Source: Croceibacterium atlanticum (GTDB lineage Bacteria; Pseudomonadota; Alphaproteobacteria; Sphingomonadales; Sphingomonadaceae). Taken from it: DNA of 64,000 bases. Below, piece by piece: positions 26,896 through 36,644 of this stretch; positions within the stretch are counted from its first letter, which is position 1; each line of letters opens with the position of its first letter. Both the position numbers and the translations under genes were made by a program. Below the pieces are notes generated by a model, which had not been told where the DNA came from, did no database searches, and saw only the letters and a list, made by a program, of their open reading frames with translations. The stretch spans positions 744,001-808,000 of the forward strand of contig NZ_CP011452.2 in assembly GCF_001008165.2 (NCBI RefSeq). Reading direction: 5' to 3'.

Positions 26896-27797
26896 AAGAC
26901 GGCGAAAGCACGAGTTGCGGCCTGGTTGCCGTGATCGGCGCGCCCAATGCGGGCAAATCGACGCTGGTGAACCAGCTCGTCGGCCAGAAAGTTGCCATCA
27001 CCAGCCCCAAGGCGCAGACCACGCGCGCCCGGCTGCTTGGCATCGCCCTGGAAGGGCCGGCGCAGATCATACTGGTGGATACGCCCGGCATTTTCGAGCC
27101 CAAGCGCCGGCTGGACCGGGCCATGGTCAATGCCGCATGGGAAGGTTCTGTCGCCGCCGATGCCGTGGTGCTGCTGGTCGATCCGGTGAAGCAACGCCGG
27201 CACGAACTCGTCCCCCTGCTGGAGGCGCTTAAAGACCGGCCGGAACGCAAGATACTCGTCCTCAACAAGGTCGATATCAGCAAGAAGGAACCTCTGCTGG
27301 AACTGGCGCAGGAACTGTCCGGCAAGGTCGATTTCTCGGAAGTATTCTTCGTATCGGCCCTGACTGGCGACGGTGTGCCCGAACTGAAAACCCGCCTGGC
27401 ACAGCTGATGCCGGAAGGGCCGTGGCATTATCCTGAAGATCAGGTTTCGGACGCCAGCGAACGGCTGCTGGCGGCGGAAGTGACGCGTGAACAGCTCTAT
27501 CGCCAGCTGCATGACGAACTGCCTTATGACAGCGCAGTGCGGCCTGAAAGCTATCAGCACCGCAAGGATGGCAGCGTGGAAATCCACCAGCAAATCGTGA
27601 TTGGCCGAGACAGCCAGAAACCCATCGTGCTGGGAAAACGTGGCGCCCGCATCAAGGCGATCGGCGAAGCGGCCCGTGCGGAATTGAGCGAGATGCTGGG
27701 CGTGCCGGTCCACCTCTTCCTGCATGTGAAAGTGGATGAACGCTGGGCCGAAAGCCGCGAGATCTACGAAGAAATGGGGCTCGACTGGGTGAAGTGA
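26892..27797 (+). CDS. era: GTPase Era
   Basis: Ras-like GTPase that binds the 3' end of 16S rRNA during 30S assembly. The 301-residue protein has G1 GAPNAGKST, the switch region TTRAR, G3 DTPG, G4 NKVD and a C-terminal KH domain (REQLYRQLHDELPY ... VLGKRGARIKAIGEAAR). The ATG overlaps the rnc stop (ATGA). lepB-rnc-era is a common alphaproteobacterial operon. It ends 3 bp from the convergent MFS gene. Confidence 0.97.
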   Translation: MKDGESTSCGLVAVIGAPNAGKSTLVNQLVGQKVAITSPKAQTTRARLLGIALEGPAQIILVDTPGIFEPKRRLDRAMVNAAWEGSVAADAVVLLVDPVKQRRHELVPLLEALKDRPERKILVLNKVDISKKEPLLELAQELSGKVDFSEVFFVSALTGDGVPELKTRLAQLMPEGPWHYPEDQVSDASERLLAAEVTREQLYRQLHDELPYDSAVRPESYQHRKDGSVEIHQQIVIGRDSQKPIVLGKRGARIKAIGEAARAELSEMLGVPVHLFLHVKVDERWAESREIYEEMGLDWVK

Positions 27798-27800
27798 TGG

Positions 27801-29252
27801 CTAGCGGGTCGCCCCGGCGGCCTGCCCTGCCTTCATCGTCCTGAAACGCGCCAGGCTGCACAGGGCCGACACCACGGCCAGGGCACAGGCTACGAAAAGC
27901 GGCGTAGCCCCCGTGCCCATGCTGCCGGCAAGCAGGATACCCACGACCACTGCGGCAAGAGTCTGGCCCAGCAGGCGCGAGGTCGAAACGAGGCCGCCTG
28001 CGGCGGCGGCCCGGTCCCTTGGCGCGCGGCTGATGATGAGCCGAGTGTTGGGCGCGAAGAACAGGCCAAAACCGAGTGCGGTAAGGCTCAGCCGCCATGC
28101 AAATCCGACCGGGTCGCGTGTTTCCGGCATGAATGCCAGCAGCAACAGGCCGATAATGGCGATCACCATGCCGGTAACGCCAAGCTTGGTCGGGGCAATC
28201 CGGTCCGACATCCAGCCGGCAACAGGTGCCACCACCAGCATGGTCAGCGGAAAGGGCAGTAGCAGCAGGCCCACTTCCTGCGGTGGATAACCCAATACAC
28301 CCTCAAGCCGGAAGGGTAGCGAAATCATCAGCGATCCGGCCGATATGAAACACGTCATCGCAGCAAGGGCGGAAAGACCCAGCACCGGCCGCGCCAGCAG
28401 GTCAACGGGGACTACGGGTGCCTTGCGCCCCCATTCCCGCCGAACCAGCATGAACGCGGAAATCATGCCCAGCGCGGCGATCGTCGCGCCCAGCAAGGCA
28501 TCATCATGCGTGGCGAGCTGCAATCCGCCGATCACCAGCAACATGGTCAGCGCGCTCCACAGGCTGCTGATCCATTGGGTGGGCTGCGCGCGCGGTTCCG
28601 GCTCCGGCAGGGCACGGCCCAGAAGAAGCGACACGATCGCAAACGGCACGGCCGCCACGAACACCCACTCCCACGGGGCATGGCCCACGATATAACCGCC
28701 CAGGGTGGGAGCGACAGCGCTGGAAGAAGCGACGATCACGCTGTTTACGCCCATCCCCGTCCCCAGCTTTCGGGACGGGTAGATCTGCCGCAGCATGGCC
28801 GCAGAGACACTGAGGGCCATCCCCGCACCTATCGCCTGCAAGGCCCGCAACACCAGCAATATCAGGAAATTGCTGGCAAACAGGCACAGCGCGCTGGCAA
28901 CCATGAACAGCAATTGCCCATATTGGTAGAGACGGCGATGGCCGATCTTGTCGCCCACGCTGGAAAAAGGCAGCAGGACCATTACCAGCACGAGCTGATA
29001 GACCGTCACCACATTGGTGACGGCACCTTCGGTAACGCCAAGTTCGCGGGCGATGGTGGGCAGTGCCACATTGGCGATGGCCCCATCCAGTACCAGCAGA
29101 GCCGTGCCGAAACTGATCGCCACGATTGCCCACCAGCGCCGTGGAGCGGGAAGACCGTCCTCCACCTGCGCGCGGGCTGGCGGCGCAGCCTTCGCTGCGG
29201 CGGAATCCTGCCCCGCCCCATACTGATCTAGCGTTTGCGGCATGGGCGCCAT
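27801..29252 (-). CDS. MFS transporter, DHA2 (14-helix) family
   Basis: A 483-residue proton-driven exporter with about 14 hydrophobic segments. Motif C-like and DHA2 signatures are visible: LDGAIANVALPTIARELG in helix 1, VGDKIGHRRLYQYG (motif A) after helix 2, and the LGGYIVGHAPWEWVF region of helix 5. Relatives export drugs, dyes or toxic compounds; the substrate here is unknown. There is no adjacent membrane-fusion protein or TetR regulator. It is convergent with era. Confidence 0.87.
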   Translation of the reverse strand: MAPMPQTLDQYGAGQDSAAAKAAPPARAQVEDGLPAPRRWWAIVAISFGTALLVLDGAIANVALPTIARELGVTEGAVTNVVTVYQLVLVMVLLPFSSVGDKIGHRRLYQYGQLLFMVASALCLFASNFLILLVLRALQAIGAGMALSVSAAMLRQIYPSRKLGTGMGVNSVIVASSSAVAPTLGGYIVGHAPWEWVFVAAVPFAIVSLLLGRALPEPEPRAQPTQWISSLWSALTMLLVIGGLQLATHDDALLGATIAALGMISAFMLVRREWGRKAPVVPVDLLARPVLGLSALAAMTCFISAGSLMISLPFRLEGVLGYPPQEVGLLLLPFPLTMLVVAPVAGWMSDRIAPTKLGVTGMVIAIIGLLLLAFMPETRDPVGFAWRLSLTALGFGLFFAPNTRLIISRAPRDRAAAAGGLVSTSRLLGQTLAAVVVGILLAGSMGTGATPLFVACALAVVSALCSLARFRTMKAGQAAGATR

Positions 29253-29300
29253 TTGGCCTCAGCCGCTTCCGGCTTCAAGTACCATCAACCCGATCGTCGC

Positions 29301-29882
29301 CTATCCTGCAGAGCCGGAGACGACAAAGTCGACCATCAGGCTGGTCAGATAGGGAACGGCCCTCCCGTCCCTGTCTTTGCGAGGCCGAAACGCAATTGCT
29401 TTCGCTTCGCCGCAGGCAGCACTGGCAAAGGCCTCCTCGTCCGCATGGGCCGCCTCGCAAGCGGACATGCGGCCAGTGTCGTCGATCATCACGTTCAGAG
29501 CCACCGACCTGCGATTCGCGGCGCTGCCGGGAACGGCAGCGACTTCGAGCACGAGATCGGCAGGCAGATCAGTCTCCGCCGCTTCCCCGCGATTCCTGGT
29601 GACCTTCACGGCTGCATGGACCGGCTTGCCATTTGCCCCACGCGCCGGTTCCCGCGCCTTTTCCCGCATCAATTGCACGCAGACACGGTCATCCTGCAGC
29701 GCGCCATAATCCGACCGGACCACGGTGCAATCATCCACCCAGCCATCAGGCGCAATCAGGAGTTCATAAGTCGCACTGCCATCGCCCGTGGGCACGGACA
29801 CATCGGCATTGGCCAGCCGGTCACGCAATTGCGGCGCCGCCATAATTGCGGCCGCAAGCACTGGTGCAAGAATTGCTGTCAT
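29301..29882 (-). CDS. Exported protein with two TonB-C-like repeats
   Basis: A 193-residue protein with a short signal-like N-terminus. Two tandem modules (about residues 28-100 and 125-190) each follow the TonB C-terminal pattern: a strand, a DG or DDTG turn, a Cys, a second Cys and the x(F)RPxKDxxGxxV strand. There is no N-terminal transmembrane anchor with a long Pro linker, so it is not a full TonB. The likely role is periplasmic peptidoglycan or protein binding (inference). It lies 56 bp after topA and 48 bp before the MFS gene, all on the minus strand. Confidence 0.6.
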   Translation of the reverse strand: MTAILAPVLAAAIMAAPQLRDRLANADVSVPTGDGSATYELLIAPDGWVDDCTVVRSDYGALQDDRVCVQLMREKAREPARGANGKPVHAAVKVTRNRGEAAETDLPADLVLEVAAVPGSAANRRSVALNVMIDDTGRMSACEAAHADEEAFASAACGEAKAIAFRPRKDRDGRAVPYLTSLMVDFVVSGSAG

Positions 29883-29938
29883 GTTCTTCCCTCTCCGGGA
29901 GAGAAGATAGCATAATCAGCACCGGAGACGAGCCCGTA

Positions 29939-32518
29939 TCAGGACTCGCTGTCGGCTTTCTTCTTCGCGGGCGCCTTCTTCTTGGCGGTGGCCTTCTTTG
30001 CCGGTGCTTTCTTGGCTGGTGCTTTCTTGCGTGTCGCCTTCTTCTTTGTCGTGCCTTTGGCGGCGCGTGCATTGATCAATTCCACGGCCTGCTCCACCGT
30101 CACGTCTTCAGGCTTCACGTCCTTGGGGATCGTCGCATTGGTCGTGCCATCGGTGACATAGGGGCCATAGCGGCCCGGCATGACCTTCATCTCGCCGCCG
30201 CTGGTCGGGTGTTCGCCCAAGGTCTTGATCGGCTCAGCCTTGGTGCGCCCGCCGCCGCCCTTGCGGTTGGCGGCCTCCGCCAGCAGGGAAACCGCCGCAT
30301 TCATGCCGGTTTCGAACACGTCCTGCGTGGAGGACAGTTTCGCATATTTGCCGTCATGCCGCAGATAGGGGCCATAACGGCCGATGCTGGCTTCGATCAC
30401 CTTGCCCGTTTCCGGATGTTCGCCCACGATGCGCGGCAGGCTCAGCAGCTTAAGCGCCCAGTCCAGATCGAAATCCGGCAAATCCTTGGGGATGGAGGCG
30501 CGCTTGGCATCCTTGCCCTCGCCCACTTGCACATAGGGGCCGAACCGCCCCGTCTTGCGTTCCACGTCCAGCCCGGTTTCGGGATCCTTGCCCATTACGG
30601 CATCATCCGAACCGTCTTCTTCCCCCGGCTGGCCGAACTTGCGGCGGAAATTGCATTCCGGGTAATTGTCGCAGGCGATGAAGGCGCCGTAACGGCCGCC
30701 GCGCAGCGCCAGCCGCCCGCCTTCGCGCCCTTCCGCCAGGCATTTGGGGCACTGCCGGGGATTGGACCCGTCGGCATTTGGCGGGAACAGATAATCGGAC
30801 AGGAATTCGTCCAGCACTTCGGTCACTTCCGAAGGCTTGTGTTCCATTACCTCGTCGCTCTTCGGCTTGAAGTCGCGCCAGAAGGCTTCGAGCAGCGCCT
30901 TCCATTCGGCACGACCGCCGGAAACCTCGTCCAGCTCGTCTTCCATGCCGGCCGTGAAGTCATAGGCGACATATGTGGGGAAGAAGCGTTCGAGAAATGC
31001 CGTCAGCAAACGGCCGGAATCTTCCGCGAAAAAGCGGTTCTTTTCCATCCGGACATAGTCCCGGTCACGCAGGGTCTGGATGGTGGAGGCATAGGTGGAA
31101 GGCCGGCCAATACCGAGCTCCTCCAGCCGTTTGACCAGGCTCGCTTCGGAAAAGCGCGGCGGCGGCTGGGTGAAATGCTGCGTCGCATCCACGCCTTTCT
31201 TGGCCGGCGCGTCCCCCTTCCGGATCAGCGGCAGCAGGCCGGATTCCTCGTCATCATCCTTCTGGTCGCGGCCTTCTTCATATACCGCCAGGAAGCCGGG
31301 GAATTTCACCACCTGTCCGGTGGCGCGCAATTCGTGCCGGCCGGTCGGATCGCGCATCGTCACCGTGGTGCGTTCCAGACTGGCGGCCGCCATCTGGCTC
31401 GCCATGGCGCGCTTGAAGATCAGATCGTAAAGCTTCGCCTCGTCACCCGATGCGGCGCGATCCTTGGTGAAGTCTGTCGGGCGGATTGCCTCATGCGCTT
31501 CCTGCGCATTCTTCGCCTTGGTCTGATAGATGCGCGGCTTTTCGGGCAGATAATGCCCGTCATACCGATCAGCGATGGCCTTGCGGGCGGCGCTGATCGC
31601 GCTGCCATCCATCTGCACACCGTCAGTACGCATGTAGGTAATCGCGCCCGCTTCATACAGCGATTGGGCGCAGCGCATCGTGTGGCTGGCAGAGAAGCCA
31701 AGCTTGCGCGCCGCCTCCTGCTGCAGCGTGGAGGTGGTGAATGGTGGGGCCGGATTGCGCTTGAGCGGCTTGGTTTCGACATCCTCGACCGTGAAGCGCC
31801 CGGCCTCGACCGCGGCCTTGGCCTTTTCCGCCATGCCCTTGTCGCCGAGGGAGAGCTTGTCGAGTTTCTCGCCGTCGAACTTCACCAGCCGGGCTTCGAA
31901 ACCGGTGCCGTCCTGCTCCATCCGGGCGACGACGGACCAATATTCCTGCGCCACGAAGGCTTCGATCTCACGCTCCCGATCGACGATCAGGCGCAGGGCC
32001 ACCGATTGCACGCGGCCCGCGCTCTTGGCGCCGGGCAGTTTGCGCCAAAGGACGGGCGAAAGCGTAAAGCCGAACAGATAATCCAGTGCGCGGCGCGCCA
32101 GATAGGCATGGATCAGATCGTCATCCAGCCCGCGCGGATGCGCCATCGCATCGGTAACGGCCTGTTTGGTGATTGCGTTGAAGGTGACCCGCTCCACATC
32201 CTTGGGCAGCGCCTTGCGCTTCTTCAGCAATTCCAGCACGTGCCAGCTGATCGCTTCCCCTTCGCGATCGGGGTCAGTGGCCAGTATCAGGCGGTCGGAC
32301 TTCTTCGCGGCGTCGGCAATGGCCTTCACCTGATCGCGGTTGCGCTTGTCGGCATAGACCTCCCAATCCATGGCGAAGCCTTCATCCGGGCGGACACTGC
32401 CATCCTTGGGCGGCAGATCGCGGACATGGCCATAGGAGGCGAGGACCTTGTAGTCCTTGCCGAGATATTTCTCGATGGTCTTCGCCTTGGCGGGCGATTC
32501 AACGATGACAAGCTGCAT
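29939..32518 (-). CDS. topA: DNA topoisomerase I
   Basis: Type IA topoisomerase (859 residues) that relaxes negatively supercoiled DNA. The TOPRIM domain has VESPAKAKT and the acidic DPDREGEA (about 82-89), and the nucleophile is Y295 in GAITYMRTDG. After the core there is a zinc-ribbon pair (CPKC ... CDNYPEC) and several toprim-C repeats with GRFGPYVQ, GRYGPYLRH and GRYGPYVTD. The tail from about 815 is Lys/Ala-rich (repeats of KKAPAKKA), histone-H1-like, as in other alphaproteobacteria. The ATG at 32516-32518 (MQLVIVESP) fits the family start. Confidence 0.96.
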   Translation of the reverse strand: MQLVIVESPAKAKTIEKYLGKDYKVLASYGHVRDLPPKDGSVRPDEGFAMDWEVYADKRNRDQVKAIADAAKKSDRLILATDPDREGEAISWHVLELLKKRKALPKDVERVTFNAITKQAVTDAMAHPRGLDDDLIHAYLARRALDYLFGFTLSPVLWRKLPGAKSAGRVQSVALRLIVDREREIEAFVAQEYWSVVARMEQDGTGFEARLVKFDGEKLDKLSLGDKGMAEKAKAAVEAGRFTVEDVETKPLKRNPAPPFTTSTLQQEAARKLGFSASHTMRCAQSLYEAGAITYMRTDGVQMDGSAISAARKAIADRYDGHYLPEKPRIYQTKAKNAQEAHEAIRPTDFTKDRAASGDEAKLYDLIFKRAMASQMAAASLERTTVTMRDPTGRHELRATGQVVKFPGFLAVYEEGRDQKDDDEESGLLPLIRKGDAPAKKGVDATQHFTQPPPRFSEASLVKRLEELGIGRPSTYASTIQTLRDRDYVRMEKNRFFAEDSGRLLTAFLERFFPTYVAYDFTAGMEDELDEVSGGRAEWKALLEAFWRDFKPKSDEVMEHKPSEVTEVLDEFLSDYLFPPNADGSNPRQCPKCLAEGREGGRLALRGGRYGAFIACDNYPECNFRRKFGQPGEEDGSDDAVMGKDPETGLDVERKTGRFGPYVQVGEGKDAKRASIPKDLPDFDLDWALKLLSLPRIVGEHPETGKVIEASIGRYGPYLRHDGKYAKLSSTQDVFETGMNAAVSLLAEAANRKGGGGRTKAEPIKTLGEHPTSGGEMKVMPGRYGPYVTDGTTNATIPKDVKPEDVTVEQAVELINARAAKGTTKKKATRKKAPAKKAPAKKATAKKKAPAKKKADSES

Positions 32519-32649
32519 GATCTGGCGGTGCAATCCTTACGTGTACGTACGCGCGAGGGTGGTGACGCTTGGCGAGATTCGTCAAGCCGCTTTGCCGCAT
32601 AACCTTTGCGAATTTGCCAATATGATCCCCATCTGCCGGAAGGTAGATT

Positions 32650-33762
32650 TCAGTTTCCGTGATAATCGCAGGATACCCGCCCCCCTGCATGGCGAACAAG
32701 GCGCCCGGCAATTTCCAGTTCCAGCAATGCCATCTGCACTTCCCCGGCACTGGCGCCGCTCTGGCGGACGAGTTCATCCACCCCCACCGGCGCAGTGGTG
32801 AGCAGGCCGGCAATATCGGCAGGTTCGGCCTCCACCAGTTCTTCCGGCGCATGATTGAATGTTTCGGCCGCCTCGCGGAAGGTGGAGCGCGGATTGCCGT
32901 CGAAGCCGGACAGCAGCTCCATCACGTCATCAGGGCTCTGCACCAGCACGGCGCCTTCGCGGATCAGCTGGTTGCAGCCATGGCTGCGTGCATCCAGCGG
33001 GGATCCGGGGATTGCCATGACTTCCCTGCCCGCCTCCCCGGCGAGCCTCGCAGTAATCAGCGAGCCCGATTTCGGCGCTGCTTCCACCACCAGCGTTCCC
33101 GCAGCCAGCCCGGCGATGATCCGGTTGCGGCTGGGGAAATGGCTGCCGCGCGGCTCCGTGCCCGGCGGCTGTTCGGCGATCAGCAGGCCTTCCTGTGCGA
33201 TGCGTGCCTGCAGCTCCGCATGTTGCGGCGGATAGGTAATGTCTATCCCGCTGGCGATGACCCCGATTGTCGATGGCAGGGCGCCCTGATGCGCCGCGCC
33301 ATCTATCCCCCGCGCCAGGCCCGAAACCACGGTAAAGCCTTCATCCGCCAGCGCTTTCGCGAAATCTCTCGCCAGCTTGATCGCCGCGGCGGAGGCGTTG
33401 CGGGCACCGACCATGGCGACACAGGGCCGCAAGGCCAGCGCAGCATTTCCGCGCAGCATCAGGATTGGCGGCGCGCCTTCGATCTCCCGCAAAAGGGCAG
33501 GATATTCGGGCGAATCGTGGAACAGATATCGCGCGCCCGCCTTGCGCACACCCGCCACTTCCCGTTCCACCACCTCCACAGGTGCCGCGCGATAGGCGCG
33601 CTTTCCACGCGCTGCGAGATCGGGGAGCGCCTCAAGCGCGGAACGGGCATCGCCGAACCGGCGCAGCAATTGGGCATAGGATACCGGCCCGATATTGGGG
33701 GATCGGAGCAGACGGATGCGGGAAAATGCCTCGTCCTGCGACAAGGCTGCCGCTCCGCTCAT
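32650..33762 (-). CDS. dprA: DNA-processing protein DprA
   Basis: Loads RecA on incoming single-stranded DNA during transformation. The 370-residue protein has an N-terminal helical domain (LLRSPNIGPVSYAQLLRRFG), a Rossmann-like core with VAMVGARNAS, SGLARGIDGAAH and the GSHFPSRNRIIAGL signature, and a C-terminal winged helix. The start overlaps the plsY stop by 4 bp, so the two are coupled. Gap to topA: 131 bp. Confidence 0.95.
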   Translation of the reverse strand: MSGAAALSQDEAFSRIRLLRSPNIGPVSYAQLLRRFGDARSALEALPDLAARGKRAYRAAPVEVVEREVAGVRKAGARYLFHDSPEYPALLREIEGAPPILMLRGNAALALRPCVAMVGARNASAAAIKLARDFAKALADEGFTVVSGLARGIDGAAHQGALPSTIGVIASGIDITYPPQHAELQARIAQEGLLIAEQPPGTEPRGSHFPSRNRIIAGLAAGTLVVEAAPKSGSLITARLAGEAGREVMAIPGSPLDARSHGCNQLIREGAVLVQSPDDVMELLSGFDGNPRSTFREAAETFNHAPEELVEAEPADIAGLLTTAPVGVDELVRQSGASAGEVQMALLELEIAGRLVRHAGGRVSCDYHGN

Positions 33763-34340
33763 TTCTTGCCGCCCACTCTTGGTTCCGTGCCCTGCGTCAG
33801 CCGTTTCAGATTGGCCCGGTGGAGCCAGATCACCAGCACGGCGATACCGCCCAGCACGGGGATGAACTGGTCATACCCCAGCACTGCCGCCGCAACCGCC
33901 GCCGCCACGACCGAACTCATGCCCGCGAGCGAACTGATCCGCGTCAGCGCCAGAACGCCCAGCCAGACCACCGCGTAGGTCAGGCCAATCGGCCAGGCGA
34001 GGCCAAAGCTCACGCCCGCATTGGTCGCCACGCCCTTGCCGCCCTTGAAGCGCAGCCAGACGGGGAAGCAATGACCCACCACCGCGCCAAATGCCGCCAC
34101 CGGCACAGCCAGGGGGAAGAACTGCCAGACCAGCCAGACGGCGAAATAACCCTTGCCCAGATCGAGCAGCAGCGTGACCGCCGCCAGCCATTTGCTGCCG
34201 GTTCGCAGCACATTGGTGGCCCCGATATTGCCGGAGCCGATCTGGCGGATATCCCCCTTGCCCGCGGCCATGGCCAGCACCAGGCCGAAAGGGATCGATC
34301 CGAGGAAATATCCGAGGGCCAGAGCCCAAAGCCAGTCCAT
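33759..34340 (-). CDS. plsY: Glycerol-3-phosphate acyltransferase (acyl-phosphate dependent)
   Basis: Inner-membrane enzyme using acyl-phosphate to acylate glycerol 3-phosphate, the first phospholipid step. The 193-residue protein has about five to six membrane helices and the conserved motifs GSIPFG (about 13), GSGNIGATNVLRTGSK (about 37-52), and GHCFPVWLRFKGGKGVAT. Its stop overlaps dprA by 4 bp. It is divergent from murI with a 101-bp gap. Confidence 0.96.
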   Translation of the reverse strand: MDWLWALALGYFLGSIPFGLVLAMAAGKGDIRQIGSGNIGATNVLRTGSKWLAAVTLLLDLGKGYFAVWLVWQFFPLAVPVAAFGAVVGHCFPVWLRFKGGKGVATNAGVSFGLAWPIGLTYAVVWLGVLALTRISSLAGMSSVVAAAVAAAVLGYDQFIPVLGGIAVLVIWLHRANLKRLTQGTEPRVGGKK

Positions 34341-34441
34341 AACTTCCCTGCTTTCTCAGCGAATGCCTTGTCCGAAGGCAGCCTTGCCCTTACGCGGCAT
34401 GAAAGAAAAGCGGGCCTTCGACAAGTTCGAGCCCATCGGGA

Positions 34442-35251
34442 ATGGATTTGTCAGCGATGGACCCCTCCGCACCGATACTCCTGTTCGATTCCGGGATCGG
34501 TGGCCTCACCGTACTCGCAGAATTGCGCAAAATTTTGCCCCAGGCGCCGGTGATCTATGCGGCCGATACGGCCGGCCTCCCCTATGGCGCAAAGACCGAG
34601 GCGGAGATTGCAGCGCGCGTTTCCGGCCTGCTGGGGCGGCTGGCGGAACGATATCGCCCCCGGCTGATCTGCATTGCCTGCAACACCGCATCCACCATCG
34701 CATTGGGCATGGTGCGCGAAGTGCTGCATGTGCCGATCGTCGGGACGGTGCCCGCAATCAAACCCGCCGCGGAGATGACACGGACAGGAACGATCGGCCT
34801 GCTCGGCACGGCGGCAACGATCCGGCAGGCCTATGTCGATAATTTGCAGGCCGAATTCGCGGCGGACAAGCGGCTGCTGCGCTTTGCCGCGCCCGATCTC
34901 GTATCCGCGGCGGAAGCGAAATTGCGCGGTGAAGCTGTCGATCCGGATATCTACAGGCAGGCGGCGGAGGGGCTCCGCAGCCAACCCGGTGGGGCAGATA
35001 TCGACACGGTCGTGCTGGCCTGCACCCATTTCCCGCTGGTGGAAGACGGGTTGGCCGCAGCATTCGGCCCCGGCGTGCGCTTCGTCCATGGCGCGCAGGG
35101 GATTGCCCGCCGCATCGCTTTTTTGACCGGTGACAATGAAATGCGGCGCGAAAGGCCCGATTTCGCCCTCTTCACCGGGGGTGCTTCGCAGTTCGAGGCA
35201 TTGCTGCCTGCGCTGGTAAAATACGGACTAGATCATGCTGATCGCTTTTAA
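34442..35251 (+). CDS. murI: Glutamate racemase
   Basis: Supplies D-glutamate for peptidoglycan by cofactor-independent racemisation. Both catalytic cysteines are present: CNTAS (about residue 80) and CTHFPL (about 192), along with the N-terminal [10 protein letters not shown] and ADTAGLPYG. Two starts are possible, ATG 34442 (269 aa) and ATG 34457 (264 aa); neither has a strong binding site. The 3' end overlaps an ATG-started extension of hemA by 17 bp. Confidence 0.95.
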   Translation: MDLSAMDPSAPILLFDSGIGGLTVLAELRKILPQAPVIYAADTAGLPYGAKTEAEIAARVSGLLGRLAERYRPRLICIACNTASTIALGMVREVLHVPIVGTVPAIKPAAEMTRTGTIGLLGTAATIRQAYVDNLQAEFAADKRLLRFAAPDLVSAAEAKLRGEAVDPDIYRQAAEGLRSQPGGADIDTVVLACTHFPLVEDGLAAAFGPGVRFVHGAQGIARRIAFLTGDNEMRRERPDFALFTGGASQFEALLPALVKYGLDHADRF

Positions 35252-36578
35252 TGCGAATCCATCGCAAACTCCGTGCTTTAAAGACCGGACTTCATCCACT
35301 AAATCGCCGGGGACTCATGGCCGCGGCTCTGGATGCGGTGCAAGACGGATAAGTCCGCTGAATTACGATCAGATCTTCGACCAGGCGATCGACCGGCTTC
35401 ATTCCGAAGGTCGCTACCGTGTCTTTATCGACATCCTGCGCAACAAGGGTGCATTCCCCAATGCGCGCTGTTTCCATGGCCATAACGGGCCCAAGCCGAT
35501 CACGGTCTGGTGCTCCAACGATTATCTGGCGATGGGCCAGCACCCCAAGGTAATCACCGCCATGGAAGAGGCGCTGCACGATGTCGGCGCCGGATCGGGC
35601 GGCACGCGCAATATCGGCGGCAACACCCATTTCCACATCCAGCTGGAAAGCGAACTGGCCGATCTGCATGGCAAGGAAGGAGCATTGCTGTTCACCAGCG
35701 GCTATGTCTCCAACGATGCCACGCTGTCCACGCTGGCCAAATTGCTGCCGGGCTGCGTCATTTTCTCTGACGAATTGAACCATGCCAGCATGATCGCCGG
35801 CATCCGCAATTCCGGCGCGGAGAAGCGGATTTTCCGCCACAACGATGTGGAACATCTGGAAGAACTGCTGGCGGCAGAAGATCCGGCAGTGCCGAAGCTG
35901 ATCGCGTTCGAAAGCGTCTATTCCATGGATGCGGACATCGCGCCGATCCATGCGATTTGCGACCTGGCAGAAAAATACAATGCGCTGACCTATATCGACG
36001 AAGTCCACGCCGTCGGCATGTATGGCGCACGCGGCGGCGGCATTTCCGAACGTGACGAAGCGGCCCATCGCATCGACATCATCGAAGGCACGCTGGGCAA
36101 GGCATTCGGCGTCATGGGTGGCTATATCGCCGCCGACAAGAAGGTCATCGACTGCATCCGGTCCTATGCGCCGGGCTTCATCTTCACCACCTCGCTCAGC
36201 CCAGTGCTGACCGCCGGTGTTCTGGCCGCGGTGCGCCATCTGAAGAGTTCAAGCGTTGAACGCGAAGCGCAGCAGGCGGCCGCCGCCATGCTGAAGCAGA
36301 AGTTCCGCGAAGCCGGCCTGCCGGTCATGGATTCCACGACCCATATCGTGCCCCTGATGGTTGGCGATCCGGTCCGCGCGAAAAAGATCAGCGACATATT
36401 GCTGGCCGAATATGGCGTATATGTGCAGCCGATCAATTTCCCGACTGTGCCCCGCGGCACGGAACGGTTGCGCTTCACCCCCGGCCCCGCCCACACGGAA
36501 GCCATGATGGATGATTTGACCAGTGCCCTGGTCGAAATCTGGGATCGGCTCGAACTGCAACTGCGCGAAGCGGCCTGA
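35235..36578 (+). CDS. hemA: 5-aminolevulinate synthase
   Basis: PLP enzyme that condenses glycine and succinyl-CoA to 5-aminolevulinate (C4 haem pathway, typical of alphaproteobacteria). Motifs: [22 protein letters not shown], the NEFA-like [11 protein letters not shown], the [10 protein letters not shown] aspartate and the PLP lysine in GTLGKAFG. Family members begin [17 protein letters not shown]. The residue before that Asn is encoded by CTG at 35358-35360. The only standard start in frame lies 123 bp upstream, inside murI, and would add 41 odd residues. The true start may be CTG 35358 (406 residues). A 15-bp hairpin terminator follows. Confidence 0.93.
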   Translation: MLIAFNANPSQTPCFKDRTSSTKSPGTHGRGSGCGARRISPLNYDQIFDQAIDRLHSEGRYRVFIDILRNKGAFPNARCFHGHNGPKPITVWCSNDYLAMGQHPKVITAMEEALHDVGAGSGGTRNIGGNTHFHIQLESELADLHGKEGALLFTSGYVSNDATLSTLAKLLPGCVIFSDELNHASMIAGIRNSGAEKRIFRHNDVEHLEELLAAEDPAVPKLIAFESVYSMDADIAPIHAICDLAEKYNALTYIDEVHAVGMYGARGGGISERDEAAHRIDIIEGTLGKAFGVMGGYIAADKKVIDCIRSYAPGFIFTTSLSPVLTAGVLAAVRHLKSSSVEREAQQAAAAMLKQKFREAGLPVMDSTTHIVPLMVGDPVRAKKISDILLAEYGVYVQPINFPTVPRGTERLRFTPGPAHTEAMMDDLTSALVEIWDRLELQLREAA

Positions 36579-36602
36579 ACTCAATCGACATTCCGGTAAT
36601 GC

Positions 36603-36635
36603 AAATGCCGGCCGTCAGTATGACGGCCGGCATTT
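36603..36635. terminator. Bidirectional terminator between hemA and the 36645 gene
   Basis: A perfect 15-bp inverted repeat (aaatgccggccgtca / tgacggccggcattt) with a 3-nt loop lies between convergent genes, 24 bp after the hemA stop and 9 bp from the other stop. AAA/TTT ends supply a short U-tract in both directions. Confidence 0.85.
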
Positions 36636-36644
36636 CTACATGAA

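Noticed and set aside
29939-30062. Lys/Ala repeats at the topA 3' end as a sign of sequence error or contamination
   Set aside because: Such histone-like tails are normal for alphaproteobacterial topoisomerase I.
29846-32602. Long plus-strand open frame opposite topA
   Set aside because: Antisense shadow of topA; no motif or ribosome-binding site.
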